Below are positions 18,490 through 27,683 of a stretch of DNA of 64,000 bases, piece after piece. The stretch is from positions 124,001 through 188,000 of the forward strand of contig NZ_CANNDO010000003.1 of NCBI RefSeq assembly GCF_947503385.1, given 5' to 3'. Numbering within the stretch: position 1 is the stretch's first letter; each line of letters starts with the position of its first letter. The position numbers and the translations under genes were made by a program. This stretch comes from an uncultured Tateyamaria sp. Lineage in GTDB: Bacteria; Pseudomonadota; Alphaproteobacteria; Rhodobacterales; Rhodobacteraceae. Below the pieces are notes generated by a model. The model saw only the letters and a list, made by a program, of their open reading frames with translations, had not been told where the DNA came from and ran no database searches.

Positions 18490-19572
18490 ATGATCCGGCT
18501 TGAGGCGCGCCCGCAGCCGTCACAGGCCATGGCTTATGCCACGCCAGTACTGGCGGTGGTGCTGACCATGATCTTTGGCGGCGCGCTATTTGCAGTGCTG
18601 GGCAAAGATCCGGTCGCGGCGATTGCCACGATTTTCTGGGAGCCGATCTTTGGCGAGTTCGCGTTTTTCTACCGTCCGCAATTGCTGATCAAGGGCGCGC
18701 CGCTGGTCCTGATCGCCATTGGTCTGGCGCTGGGGTTTCGGGCGGGCATCTGGAATATCGGCGCCGAGGGGCAGTACATTGTCGGCGCCATATGTGGCGC
18801 TGCGGTGGGCTTGGCGTTTTATCCGACCGAAAGCGCGCTGATCTTTCCACTGATGGTGCTGGCGGGGGCGCTGGGGGGCTGGGCATGGGCCATGATCCCC
18901 GGCCTTCTCAAGGTAAAATTCGGCACAAACGAAATTTTGGTAAGCCTAATGCTGGTCTATGTGGCGGAACAATTGCTGGCCTCCATGTCATTGGGATTTC
19001 TGAAGAACCCCGAAGGGTTTGGTTTTCCTGGCAGTCGCAATTTGCAGCAATACCCGTCCGCGCATAATGCCGAACTGATTGCGGAAACGGGGATGCATTG
19101 GGGTGTTGTCGCCGCGCTGATTGCTGTCATTTTTGCCTATGTGCTGCTGTCGCGGCATCGCTTGGGCTTTGCCATTCGCGTCACCGGTGAGGCCCCACGA
19201 GCGGCGCGCTTTGGCGGGGTCAATCCGGGTCGGTTGATCCTGTTCTGTCTGGGCATGTCGGGCCTGCTGGCGGGACTTGCGGGCATGTTCGAAGTGTCGG
19301 GGCCGTCCGGCCAGATCAGCATTGATTTCAACGTGGGCTACGGGTTCACAGCAATCATCGTGGCCTTTCTGGGTCGCCTGAATCCGCTGGGAATTGTCGC
19401 TGCGGGACTGCTGATGGCGTTGACCTATATCGGGGGTGACATTGCGCAATCGCAACTGGGCCTTCCTGCTGCTGCCATTCAGGTGTTTCAGGGGATGCTG
19501 TTGTTTTTCCTGTTGGCGCTGGATTTGTTGACCAATTACCGCGTGCGCATCGGCACGGCAGAGGTGGCGTGA
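18490..19572 (+). CDS. BMP-family ABC transporter permease (first)
   Basis: A 360-residue inner-membrane permease of the BPD_transp_2 type. Several hydrophobic segments are visible, including the first at about residues 14-37 (YATPVLAVVLTMIFGGALFAVLG), and the family motifs GIWNIGAEGQYIVGAI and FGTNEILVSLMLVYVAEQL. It forms the channel with the second permease at 19963. The TGA overlaps the ATG of the small gene that follows (TGATG-type). Confidence 0.92.
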   Translation: MIRLEARPQPSQAMAYATPVLAVVLTMIFGGALFAVLGKDPVAAIATIFWEPIFGEFAFFYRPQLLIKGAPLVLIAIGLALGFRAGIWNIGAEGQYIVGAICGAAVGLAFYPTESALIFPLMVLAGALGGWAWAMIPGLLKVKFGTNEILVSLMLVYVAEQLLASMSLGFLKNPEGFGFPGSRNLQQYPSAHNAELIAETGMHWGVVAALIAVIFAYVLLSRHRLGFAIRVTGEAPRAARFGGVNPGRLILFCLGMSGLLAGLAGMFEVSGPSGQISIDFNVGYGFTAIIVAFLGRLNPLGIVAAGLLMALTYIGGDIAQSQLGLPAAAIQVFQGMLLFFLLALDLLTNYRVRIGTAEVA

Positions 19573-19958
19573 TGGCAGGTTTGGCCGCCGTGATCTTCCT
19601 CGCCTCCGTCGGGCACGGGCAGTGGTTTTGCACCAGCGGTCTGGTGCCCGGCGAAGACGCGCCCCACGCGGCGGTCCGCATCGACTTTACCCTGAGCGCG
19701 GGCGGAGATTTCAGCGCGACGGGCACGGTGCGCCCGCAGGGCGTGACGCATCAGTTCGACTGGCGCGGCGCATGGACGCTTGCTGACGGGCAATTGGCGA
19801 TGATCGGCAAGACCCGTGGCCGCACCTTTGGCATAGCCCCTGCCGGAGAGCTGCGCGCCATCGCGACCGTGACACAAGCGGATGTCATCCTGTTGACCCT
19901 GTCGAGCGACGCCGCCCCCGGACGGGCGATGCGTTGTCTGACCCACCCGATTGAGTGA
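19572..19958 (+). CDS. Hypothetical protein between the two permeases
   Basis: A 128-residue protein I do not recognise. It starts with a hydrophobic stretch (MAGLAAVIFLASVGHGQWFC) that may be a signal peptide, and the rest alternates polar and hydrophobic residues like a small beta-rich periplasmic protein; two cysteines (WFC, MRC) could pair. Its ATG overlaps the stop of the first permease and its stop is 4 bases before the second permease, so it is made with the transporter. A periplasmic or envelope accessory role in the same uptake system is a guess from position only. Confidence 0.7.
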   Translation: MAGLAAVIFLASVGHGQWFCTSGLVPGEDAPHAAVRIDFTLSAGGDFSATGTVRPQGVTHQFDWRGAWTLADGQLAMIGKTRGRTFGIAPAGELRAIATVTQADVILLTLSSDAAPGRAMRCLTHPIE

Positions 19959-19962
19959 GCCC

Positions 19963-20883
19963 ATGGACCTGTCTGCCATCAACCCTGTACTACTGATTGC
20001 CGCGATGATCGCCGCATCAACCCCCATCCTGCTCGCCGCGATTGGCGAGTTGGTGGTGGAACGCGCGGGTGTGCTGAACCTTGGGGTCGAGGGCATGATG
20101 ATCACCGGGGCGGTCTGCGGCTTTATCATCACGGTGAACAGCGGTTCTCCGACCGTGGGGTTTATCGCGGCGGCCATGGGCGGTGCGGTTCTGTCGCTGC
20201 TTTTTGCCTTTCTCACGCAGGTGGCGCTCGCCAATCAGGTGGCGAGCGGTCTGGCGCTGACGCTTTTTGGTCTCGGTCTTTCGGCACTGATGGGCCAGAG
20301 CTATGTCGGCATCAAACCGCCCCGGACCGAGACGACCCCTCTGGGGCCCCTCGCGGACATTCCAGTCATCGGACCCATCGTCTTTGGCCATGACCTGATC
20401 GTGTATTTGGGGCTGGTCATCATCGCGGCCACATGGGCGGTTCTGAAATTCACCCGCGCGGGCCTCATCCTGCGCGCGGTGGGTGAAAACCACGATGCCG
20501 CCCACGCGCTGGGGTACAAGGTCAAGCGCATCCGCACGCTTGCCATCATGTTCGGCGGGGCCTGCGCTGGACTGGGGGGCGCCTACATCAGCCTGATCCG
20601 CGTACCGCAATGGACCGAAGGCATGACGGCGGGCGTGGGGTGGATCGCACTGGCGCTGGTGGTCTTTGCCAGTTGGAAACCGTGGCGGGTGCTGCTGGGT
20701 GCTTATCTTTTTGGCGGGATCACTCAGTTGCAGTTGAACCTGCAAGGCGCAGGCGTTGCCATTCCGGTCGAGTATTTGGCAATGTCCCCCTACATCGTGA
20801 CGATCATCGTTCTGGTGATTCTGAGCGCAGACAAATCGCGCGCCCCCGGCTCACTGGGGCGCACATTCCACGCCTCAAGCTAG
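19963..20883 (+). CDS. BMP-family ABC transporter permease (second)
   Basis: A 306-residue membrane protein of the BPD_transp_2 type, partner of the permease at 18490. Family motifs include ATPILLAAIGELVVERAGVL, NLGVEGMMITGA, and GENHDAAHALGYKVKR in the cytoplasmic loop. ATG at 19963 is preferred to the upstream in-frame TTG. It is followed after 31 bases by the binding-protein gene. Confidence 0.92.
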   Translation: MDLSAINPVLLIAAMIAASTPILLAAIGELVVERAGVLNLGVEGMMITGAVCGFIITVNSGSPTVGFIAAAMGGAVLSLLFAFLTQVALANQVASGLALTLFGLGLSALMGQSYVGIKPPRTETTPLGPLADIPVIGPIVFGHDLIVYLGLVIIAATWAVLKFTRAGLILRAVGENHDAAHALGYKVKRIRTLAIMFGGACAGLGGAYISLIRVPQWTEGMTAGVGWIALALVVFASWKPWRVLLGAYLFGGITQLQLNLQGAGVAIPVEYLAMSPYIVTIIVLVILSADKSRAPGSLGRTFHASS

Positions 20884-20914
20884 AGGCCAATAAAACCGGG
20901 GGGTTCATCCACTC

Positions 20915-21997
20915 ATGAAATTCGGAAAACTGCTTGCTGGCGCTGTGCTGGCACTGGGTGTCGGCGGCGCTGCCTTTGCCGATGGCCACGAAAAAACCAA
21001 GGTCGGCTTTGTCTATGTCGGCCCGGTGGGCGACGGCGGCTGGACCTACGAACACGACCAGGGCCGCCTCGCCGTCGAGGCGGAGTTTGGCGACAAGGTC
21101 GAAACAGTCTACGTCGAAAACGTGGCCGAAGGCCCCGATTCTGAACGTGTGATGACGCAGATGGCGCTGGATGGGGCCGACCTGATCTTTACCACGTCCT
21201 TTGGTTACATGGACCCAACCAATAACGTCGCGGCCAAGTTCCCCGATGTGAAATTCGAACACGCCACAGGCTACAAACGTCTGCATCCGAACGTGTCGAC
21301 CTATTCCGCACGTTTTTACGAGGGGCGCGCGGTGCAAGGCCACATTGCGGGCAACATGACCAAGTCCAACATCATCGGCTATATCGGATCTTTCCCGATC
21401 CCCGAGGTGATCCGCGGAATCAACTCGGCCTATATCCACGCCAAGAAGGTGAACCCGGATGTCGAGATGAAAATCGTCTGGGTGTACACGTGGTTCGACC
21501 CGGCAAAGGAGGCTGACGCGGCCAAAGTGCTGATCGAACAAGGCGCGGATGTCGTTCTGCAACACACTGATTCCACCGCGCCGCAAGCCGCCGCTCAGGA
21601 AGCGGGCAACGTTGTGACCTTTGGTCAGGCCTCCGACATGGGGCAATACGCGCCCTTCCCGCGCGTGTCGTCAATCATCGACGACTGGGCGCCCTATTAC
21701 ATCGCGCGCACACGTGCCGTGATGGAAGGCACCTGGGAACAGATGGACACGTGGGACGGCATCGGTCCGGGCATGGTGAAAATCGGCGAGATCTCCGACG
21801 CTGTGCCGGCAGAGGTGAAAGCCGAGGCAATCGCCCTGCGTGACGCGCTGGCCGATGGGTCCTACCACGCATTTACCGGCCCCCTGAACAAGCAGGACGG
21901 GACGGCGTGGCTGGCGGATGGCGAGACAGCGGATGACGGCACGCTGGCCGGCATGAACTTCTATGTCGAAGGCATCGAAGGCGAAATTCCGCAGTAA
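20915..21997 (+). CDS. BMP-family ABC transporter substrate-binding protein
   Basis: A 360-residue periplasmic binding protein of the Bmp/Med family. The signal peptide is MKFGKLLAGAVLALGVGGAA with cleavage after AFA; then KTKVGFVYVGPVGDGGWTYEHDQGR is the classical Bmp start, and GADLIFTTSFGYMDPTNNVA and IGYIGSFPIPEVIRGINS follow. Known relatives bind nucleosides. With xdhABC upstream, the ligand is likely a purine nucleoside or base (inference). A strong terminator follows. Confidence 0.93.
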   Translation: MKFGKLLAGAVLALGVGGAAFADGHEKTKVGFVYVGPVGDGGWTYEHDQGRLAVEAEFGDKVETVYVENVAEGPDSERVMTQMALDGADLIFTTSFGYMDPTNNVAAKFPDVKFEHATGYKRLHPNVSTYSARFYEGRAVQGHIAGNMTKSNIIGYIGSFPIPEVIRGINSAYIHAKKVNPDVEMKIVWVYTWFDPAKEADAAKVLIEQGADVVLQHTDSTAPQAAAQEAGNVVTFGQASDMGQYAPFPRVSSIIDDWAPYYIARTRAVMEGTWEQMDTWDGIGPGMVKIGEISDAVPAEVKAEAIALRDALADGSYHAFTGPLNKQDGTAWLADGETADDGTLAGMNFYVEGIEGEIPQ

Positions 21998-22022
21998 ATC
22001 GCACGGAACGAAACACCTGCGT

Positions 22023-22050
22023 AAGGCCCTGCCTCTGGCGGGGCCTTTTT
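22023..22050 (+). terminator. Rho-independent terminator of the purine operon
   Basis: AAGGCCCTGCC, loop TCT, GGCGGGGCCTT forms an 11-bp stem with one T-G wobble, followed by TTTT. It lies 26 bases past the BMP protein stop. Confidence 0.9.
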
Positions 22051-22151
22051 CATGTCAGGGAACAGATTCAACTTTAAATAGTTGAAACGCGCAATATTCC
22101 ATTAAGTACGTTATCATTGAACGACAAACCAAGCTTTGGAGATTTGCGATC

Positions 22152-22883
22152 GTGCGCCAAATGCATCTTCTCATTGCTGCCTTTACCATTGCCATCGGCA
22201 GTGCATGGACGTCCCTTGCCGCGGAGCCTCGCGACAGGGTTGTCGCTGCGCACTATCCACCGCTCATGGTGGCGGGCGATACCGAATATCCGGGGTATGC
22301 CATTGAAATCATGCGCGAAGCCGCGCGGCGGGCAGGTCGTTCTGTCGATATTACCTTCCTTCCGTTCGAACGTGCGATCTTTGAATTGCAGAACACGCCC
22401 GGCACGTTGATGCCCGCGCTTTTCCGCGGCAAAGAGCGTGATGACCTGTTCTTGTGGGTGGTCGACATAAACGTGGCAGAGCTTCGGTTTGCATCGACAA
22501 CGGGCCGGATTGACGACCTGGATACCGCGCGAGCGCTGAAATCCATCGTGGTGGAAACCGGTACGACCGGAGAGATCCTATTAAATCGTCGCGCGTTCGA
22601 GAATGTCATTCGAATGCACGATCCCGCAGCCAGCGCACGCATGTTGGAATCCGGCCGGGTCGAAGCGTGGTTCCTGACCAAAAGCAATATGCAGCGGGTG
22701 TGGAGTGCACTCGATGCATCGCCTGCGCTGATCTTTGGCGACATCATCCACTCTGTCCCCATTTCGATGGTGGCCAGCACGGACTTACCCGACGACGTGA
22801 CAGCAGCATACCGCACGGCAGTACAATCCATGTATGATGACGGCACACTCACCGGTATATTGGAGCGGTACGAGGCCAATTAG
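22152..22883 (+). CDS. Periplasmic solute-binding protein (SBP_bac_3-like)
   Basis: A 243-residue exported protein: MRQMHLLIAAFTIAIGSAWT is a signal peptide with probable cleavage after SLAA. The body has YPPLMVAGDTEYPGYAIEIM and GRSVDITFLPFERAIFELQN, which is the first lobe of family-3 binding proteins, and VSIMVASTDLP-like second-lobe features. The GTG at 22152 is used; the ATG at 22161 is an alternative. No permease or ATPase lies nearby, so it may be an orphan receptor. Ligand unknown. Confidence 0.75.
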   Translation: MRQMHLLIAAFTIAIGSAWTSLAAEPRDRVVAAHYPPLMVAGDTEYPGYAIEIMREAARRAGRSVDITFLPFERAIFELQNTPGTLMPALFRGKERDDLFLWVVDINVAELRFASTTGRIDDLDTARALKSIVVETGTTGEILLNRRAFENVIRMHDPAASARMLESGRVEAWFLTKSNMQRVWSALDASPALIFGDIIHSVPISMVASTDLPDDVTAAYRTAVQSMYDDGTLTGILERYEAN

Positions 22884-22928
22884 TCACCGTCAGACCGACG
22901 TGTGCCTTTGTGCCGACAAATGCGGGGC

Positions 22929-23642
22929 TCAACCGGGAAAAATCTGCGCCATCTGTGCGTCGAATGCCGCCCACGTCATTGTCGCCTTGTTGCCTGCATA
23001 GCCGTGATAATGTGACTTGCCCGTGTCATTCGGCAAACCGGCCCAGATTTTGGCGAGGTTGTTCATAAACCCGTGCCGCGGCATTTCCCCGGCGAGGAAA
23101 CGGTGCAGGCCCGCCTCGCGCAGCAGCACATCGGCAAGCGCGTCCTGAACACGCGGCGTAAACACCGTGCTCTCGCTCAGATCCAAACGATTGGCCAAGC
23201 GGCGCAGCGTCGGGGGGATGAACTGGTATCGCCCAATCGCGTGCGGCATCCCCGGGGTTGCATCGATCCACGCATATATGTCGCCCAGCGTCATCTGCGT
23301 TGGCGGCGCGCCGGGCAACACCCATGCACCATACTGAACCGCGTCATACCCTTTGGCCCCGGCCTCGGCCTTGGCGATGAGGCTGCGCAATTGCTGAAGG
23401 GCCGTTCCGCCGGTGCCACGGGGCAGCGACGGGTCCGACAACGCCTTGCCAAACAGGCTGGTTGCGGTGGTGCCGACAAACAGGCTCGCCTGCCCGGCGG
23501 CCGCCGGGGTCGCCCGGTCAAAAAGCGGCGCCGCTTCGGTCAAAAGGCTCGCCCGCCGCATCATCGGCACAATCTCTGCCCATGTGGGCACAGCCGTTAC
23601 CGTCATCACGCTTGCAAGGCAAACGCCCCAAAACCCACGCAT
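22929..23642 (-). CDS. Exported lysozyme-like protein
   Basis: A 237-residue protein with signal peptide (MRGFWGVCLASVMTVTAVPTWA). The C-terminal 150 residues resemble phage-type lysozymes of the lambda-R/GH104 kind: IAKAEAGAKGYDAVQYG contains the likely catalytic Glu, and PHAIGRYQFIPPTLRRLA is the AxGRYQ-type motif. PRVQDALADVLLREAGLHRF is also typical. Probably acts on peptidoglycan in the periplasm. No holin, spanin or other phage gene surrounds it, so I read it as a chromosomal cell-wall enzyme. It converges on the binding-protein gene. Confidence 0.65.
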   Translation of the reverse strand: MRGFWGVCLASVMTVTAVPTWAEIVPMMRRASLLTEAAPLFDRATPAAAGQASLFVGTTATSLFGKALSDPSLPRGTGGTALQQLRSLIAKAEAGAKGYDAVQYGAWVLPGAPPTQMTLGDIYAWIDATPGMPHAIGRYQFIPPTLRRLANRLDLSESTVFTPRVQDALADVLLREAGLHRFLAGEMPRHGFMNNLAKIWAGLPNDTGKSHYHGYAGNKATMTWAAFDAQMAQIFPG

Positions 23643-23759
23643 CGCAACTCCGTTCTGAAATCATCGCGTGCGGTCATATGGACCGCGCCACATTGACAGA
23701 ACCTTGCCTGCGCCCGGTGATCTGTGACGGCTTTGACTAAAATGCGTTGGACTTGTGCA

Positions 23760-23996
23760 TCAGCGCGACAGAATGGCGTAAATCTCGTCCTTGAGCGTCA
23801 TCCGCTCCTTGCGCATATCGGCCATATGCGTGTCGCTCACCGGCTCCACGTCGGTTTCGGCCCGGTGCACATCGCGGTTGAGCCCGTGGTACTTGTCGAC
23901 CAGCCGCGCAAAATGCGCATCACTTTGGCGCAATTCGGAAATGCGTTCGGCATGTTCGGGAAAGTCACTGGCCAGTTCGTGCGGGGTATGCGTCAT
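23760..23996 (-). CDS. YdcH/DUF465 family protein
   Basis: A 78-residue helical protein. ELRQSDAHFARLVDKYHGLN followed by RDVHRAETDVEP and the Lys/Arg-rich MRKERMTLKDEIYAIL is the standard DUF465 pattern. The function of the family is unknown. ATG at 23996 begins MTHTPHELASDFPEHAERIS. It lies 17 bases downstream of ppk2 on the same strand and is probably co-transcribed. Confidence 0.88.
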   Translation of the reverse strand: MTHTPHELASDFPEHAERISELRQSDAHFARLVDKYHGLNRDVHRAETDVEPVSDTHMADMRKERMTLKDEIYAILSR

Positions 23997-24013
23997 GTTT
24001 CTTTGTCCTGATG

Positions 24014-24916
24014 TTAGCTTTTGCGTGTTTTTGGATGCAGCGATGCTGCAAGGATGTGATCCGACGCGTGCACAACCGTGTCGGCATGATGCACGATGTT
24101 CGGGTCCGGCGGCGTGACTACGTCCAGATCCTTGTCCGGGTAGTCGATGCTGGACAAAAAGTGCTTCATGCAGTTTATGCGCGCGCGTTTTTTGTCGTTG
24201 GATTTGATCACTGTCCACGGCGCATCCGCCGTGTCCGTATAGAAGAACATCGCCTCTTTCGCCTCGGTGTATTCGTCCCATTTGTCGAGGCTGGCGCGGT
24301 CAATCGGCGACAGCTTCCACTGTTTGAGAGGGTCGGTCTGACGCGCCTCGAACCGGCGGCGCTGCTCGCCTTGGGTGACCGAAAACCAGTACTTGAACAG
24401 GCGGATGCCGGAGCGTGTCAGCATCCGTTCGAATTCAGGCGTCTGGCGCATAAATTCGAGGTATTCGGTCGGTGCACAAAACTCCATCACCCGCTCGACA
24501 CCTGCACGGTTGTACCACGACCGGTCATAAAGGACGATTTCACCGCTGGTCGGCAAATGCTTGATGTAACGTTGAAAAAACCATTGCCCACGCTCTTCGT
24601 CGCTGGGTTTGTTCAACGCCACAACACGCGCGGCGCGCGGGTTCAGATGCTCCATGAACCGCTTGATCGTCCCGCCCTTGCCCGCAGCGTCCCGTCCTTC
24701 GAACAGCAAGACGAACTTTTGGCCGGTGTCCTGCACCCACAACTGCACCTTGAGCAATTCGACCTGAAGCGCGGCCTTTTCCTTCTCATAGTCCGACCGG
24801 GTCATGCGGTCCGAATATGGGTATTCGGATATGTCAAAGGCCTGCGCAGAGGCGTGTTCAGCCTCCGGCACGGGCACGGGTTTTAGCGGACTGTCGGTCT
24901 TGGTCACGGCGGGCAC
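24014..24916 (-). CDS. ppk2: Polyphosphate kinase 2
   Basis: Transfers phosphate between polyphosphate and nucleoside di- or monophosphates. The 300-residue, single-domain protein has Walker A at residues 73-82 (EGRDAAGKGG), the lid segment RGQWFFQRYIKHLP, and Walker B with VLYDRSWYNRAGVERVM around Asp131. A polar N-terminal tail of about 35 residues precedes the core. Single-domain PPK2 of this class usually makes GTP or ATP from polyP; subclass is not certain. Downstream neighbour is the YdcH gene. Confidence 0.93.
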   Translation of the reverse strand: MPAVTKTDSPLKPVPVPEAEHASAQAFDISEYPYSDRMTRSDYEKEKAALQVELLKVQLWVQDTGQKFVLLFEGRDAAGKGGTIKRFMEHLNPRAARVVALNKPSDEERGQWFFQRYIKHLPTSGEIVLYDRSWYNRAGVERVMEFCAPTEYLEFMRQTPEFERMLTRSGIRLFKYWFSVTQGEQRRRFEARQTDPLKQWKLSPIDRASLDKWDEYTEAKEAMFFYTDTADAPWTVIKSNDKKRARINCMKHFLSSIDYPDKDLDVVTPPDPNIVHHADTVVHASDHILAASLHPKTRKS

Positions 24917-24982
24917 CTCCGGTTTCGGAATTGCCCCATCAGACCGCGTTCAGCCGCCCTTGTCTTTGACGTGCGTCAATCG

Positions 24983-27484
24983 CTAGCCGTCTTGCCGGAT
25001 CACCGTGTTGCTTGGATCATAGGGGCTGTCTTCGACAATCTCGGCGTCCCACAACTGATCGAACATCTTGACCTTCAGTTTGGTGCCCGGCACGGCCAGA
25101 TCGGGCGTCACGTAGCCCATGCCGATGGACTTGCCAAACGCCACCGAATAGCCGCCGGATGTCAGACGCCCCACGCGGGTTTCGCCATCGTACAGCACCT
25201 CACGGCCCCATGGGTCCGCATCGTCTGGCCCGTCGATCAGCAGGGTCACGCATTTGGATCGAATGCCCTTGTCTTCCATCGCGGCCTTGCCATGGAAATC
25301 TTTCGACAGATCGACAAAACGCGGCAGGTCGGCCTCAAGCGGTGTCGCGTCCCGACCCAGTTCTGTCCCGAATGCGCGGTAGGATTTCTCCTGCCGGAGC
25401 CAGTTCTGCGCCCGCGCTCCTACCAGTTTCATACCGTGCGGCTCACCAGCCCGGACCAATTGATCCCAAAGGTAGTTCTGCATCTCAATGGGGTGGTGCA
25501 ATTCCCAGCCCAGTTCTCCGGTATAGGCCACGCGGATTGCGCGCACCGGGCACATGCCCAGTTCGATGTCCCGATAGGACAGCCACGGGAACCGTTTGTT
25601 CGACAGAACCGTTGCCGGATCGGCATCCTTGACCAGCGTGTTCAGCACGTCGCGCGACTTGGGTCCGGCAATGGCAAACACACCCCAACGGGTCGTTACA
25701 TCCTCTGCATTGATCCGTCCGAATGCGGCTTCTTTCTCCGCAACGGCCTTGTACAGGTAATCCTGATCATAGGCGTGCCAAGCGCCCGCCGACACGAGGT
25801 AATAGTCATCCTCGGCCAGCCGTACGATGGTGTATTCGGTTCGCGTGGTGCCCGCTTCTGTCAGCGCATAAGTCAGGTTGATCCGGCCAACTTTGGGCAG
25901 CTTGTTGGTGGTGAACCAATCGAGGAACGCGGTTGCCCCCGGCCCGGAAATCCGGTGCTTGGTAAAGGCCGTCGCATCCATCAGCCCGACACCCTCGCGG
26001 ATGGCCTTTGCCTCGTCGACCGCATATTGCCACCAGCCACCCCGGCGGAACGACCGCGCGTCGTGGTCAAAACTGTCCGGCGCATCCAGCGGCCCATAGT
26101 AGTTTGGCCGCTCAAAGCCATTCACACAGCCAAACTGCGCACCTGCGGCCTTTTGCCGGTCATAGGCAGGGCCGGTGCGCAGCGGACGACAGGCTTCGCG
26201 CTCCTCATCCGGGTGGTGCAGGATGTAAACATGCGCGTAGCATTCCTCGTTCTTGCGCGCCGCGTACTCGGTGGTCATCCAATCGCCGTACCGCTTGGGG
26301 TCGAGCGAGGCCATGTCGATCTCGGCCTCACCCTCCACCATCATCTGCGCCAAGTAGTAACCGGTGCCGCCCGCGGCCGTGATTCCGAACGAAAACCCTT
26401 CGGCCAGCCACATGTTGTGCAGACCCGGTGCCGGGCCAACCAGCGGGTTGCCATCAGGCGTGTAACAGATCGGCCCGTTAAAATCGTCCTTGAGCCCGGA
26501 TGTTTCACAGGACGGCACACGGTGGATCATCGCCATATACTGCTCTTCGATCCGCTCCAGATCCAACTGGAACAGATCGGCCCGGAAACTGTCGGGCACG
26601 CCGTGTTCGAACCGTGCGGGCGCGCCGTGTTCATAGACACCCAGTATCCAGCCGCCGCGCTCTTCGCGCACATAGGATTGCGCGTCAGCATCCCGGATCA
26701 CCGGATGTTCAGCATTACCTTCGGCTCGGAATTTGACCAGTTCGGAGTCCTGTTCCATCACAATGAACTGATGCTCGACGGGAATGGCGGGCATCTTGAT
26801 GCCCAGCATCCGGGCCGTACGCTGCGCATGGTTGCCGGACGCCGTCACCACATGTTCGGCCGTGATCACAATCTGCTCGTCCGACGGCACGAGGTTGCCG
26901 CCCTTTTCGACCATCTTGGTGGCCGTGACCTCCCACGCGTCTCCGGTCCAGTGGAACGCGTCCGCCTGCCACTTGCGTTCGATCATCACGCCCCGCTGAC
27001 GTGCGCCCTTGGCCATCGCCATGGTGACATCCGCCGGGTTAATGTAGCCATCTGTCTGGTGATAGAGCGCGCCCTTGAGGTCCTCGGTCCGGATCAGTGG
27101 CCACTTCGCCTTGATCTGCTCGGGCGTCATAAACGCGTAAGGCACCCCACAGGTCTCAGCGGTGGAGGCATAAAGCATATACTCCTCCATCCGCTCATCC
27201 GTTTGCGCCATACGCAAATTGCCCACAACGGCAAAGCCCGCATTCAGGCCGGTCTCCTCTTCGAGGGTCTTGTAGAACTTGATCGAATAGTCGTGGATAT
27301 GCGTCGTCGCATAGGACATGTTGAAATAGGGCAGCAGTCCCGCCGCGTGCCATGTGGAGCCGGAGGTCAGCTCGTCCCGCTCCAACAACATGACATCGTC
27401 CCAGCCCGCGCGCGCCAGATGGTACGCAATCGACGTGCCGACAGCACCACCACCCACAACCAGCGCTTTGACTTGCGTTTTCAT
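24983..27484 (-). CDS. Dimethylglycine/sarcosine dehydrogenase-like FAD and folate-binding protein
   Basis: An 833-residue two-part enzyme that oxidatively demethylates an N-methyl amine and can pass the carbon to tetrahydrofolate. The N-terminal DAO part has KALVVGGGAVGTSIAYHLAR and SGSTWHAAGL; His46 of that motif is the residue that holds FAD covalently in dimethylglycine dehydrogenase. The C-terminal half is a GcvT-like folate domain (RISGPGATAFLDWFTTNKLP, GELGWELHHP). The ATG at 27484 has GGGAG upstream. The exact substrate (dimethylglycine, sarcosine or related compound) cannot be read from sequence. It stands alone, with a family-1 repeat in the spacer upstream of its start. Confidence 0.9.
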   Translation of the reverse strand: MKTQVKALVVGGGAVGTSIAYHLARAGWDDVMLLERDELTSGSTWHAAGLLPYFNMSYATTHIHDYSIKFYKTLEEETGLNAGFAVVGNLRMAQTDERMEEYMLYASTAETCGVPYAFMTPEQIKAKWPLIRTEDLKGALYHQTDGYINPADVTMAMAKGARQRGVMIERKWQADAFHWTGDAWEVTATKMVEKGGNLVPSDEQIVITAEHVVTASGNHAQRTARMLGIKMPAIPVEHQFIVMEQDSELVKFRAEGNAEHPVIRDADAQSYVREERGGWILGVYEHGAPARFEHGVPDSFRADLFQLDLERIEEQYMAMIHRVPSCETSGLKDDFNGPICYTPDGNPLVGPAPGLHNMWLAEGFSFGITAAGGTGYYLAQMMVEGEAEIDMASLDPKRYGDWMTTEYAARKNEECYAHVYILHHPDEEREACRPLRTGPAYDRQKAAGAQFGCVNGFERPNYYGPLDAPDSFDHDARSFRRGGWWQYAVDEAKAIREGVGLMDATAFTKHRISGPGATAFLDWFTTNKLPKVGRINLTYALTEAGTTRTEYTIVRLAEDDYYLVSAGAWHAYDQDYLYKAVAEKEAAFGRINAEDVTTRWGVFAIAGPKSRDVLNTLVKDADPATVLSNKRFPWLSYRDIELGMCPVRAIRVAYTGELGWELHHPIEMQNYLWDQLVRAGEPHGMKLVGARAQNWLRQEKSYRAFGTELGRDATPLEADLPRFVDLSKDFHGKAAMEDKGIRSKCVTLLIDGPDDADPWGREVLYDGETRVGRLTSGGYSVAFGKSIGMGYVTPDLAVPGTKLKVKMFDQLWDAEIVEDSPYDPSNTVIRQDG

Positions 27485-27590
27485 GTCCCGACTCCCCATG
27501 ACATCGTCCCCCACGTTCTAGGAAAAGTGCAGGACCGCCGCGCCAACAAGCCGACCGGTCACAGCAGAAAAACGACGCGCGCCAACAGGC

Positions 27591-27652
27591 GTCCCCGTCT
27601 CTGTCCTGAAAAATCCTGGGGGGAGGCCGCAGGCCGGGGGGCAACGACCCCC
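27591..27652 (-). repeat. Family-1 dispersed repeat, copy D, with G/C hairpins
   Basis: On the minus strand it holds GGATTTTTCAGGACAGAGAC then GGGGAC; before it lie GGGGGTCGTTGCCCCC and GGCCTGCGGCC, both able to fold as hairpins. It sits between the spondin-like gene and the dehydrogenase gene. Confidence 0.8.
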
Positions 27653-27683
27653 TAAAACATGTCGTCGCGCAGCGGCATTGGGA

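Noticed and set aside
22929-23642. Prophage remnant suggested by a phage-type lysozyme
   Set aside because: The protein has a signal peptide and no phage genes, integrase or attachment site surround it.
24971-27655. 894-codon plus-strand open frame opposite the dehydrogenase
   Set aside because: The minus strand encodes an unbroken DAO-GcvT protein with all motifs; the plus frame is a shadow of it.
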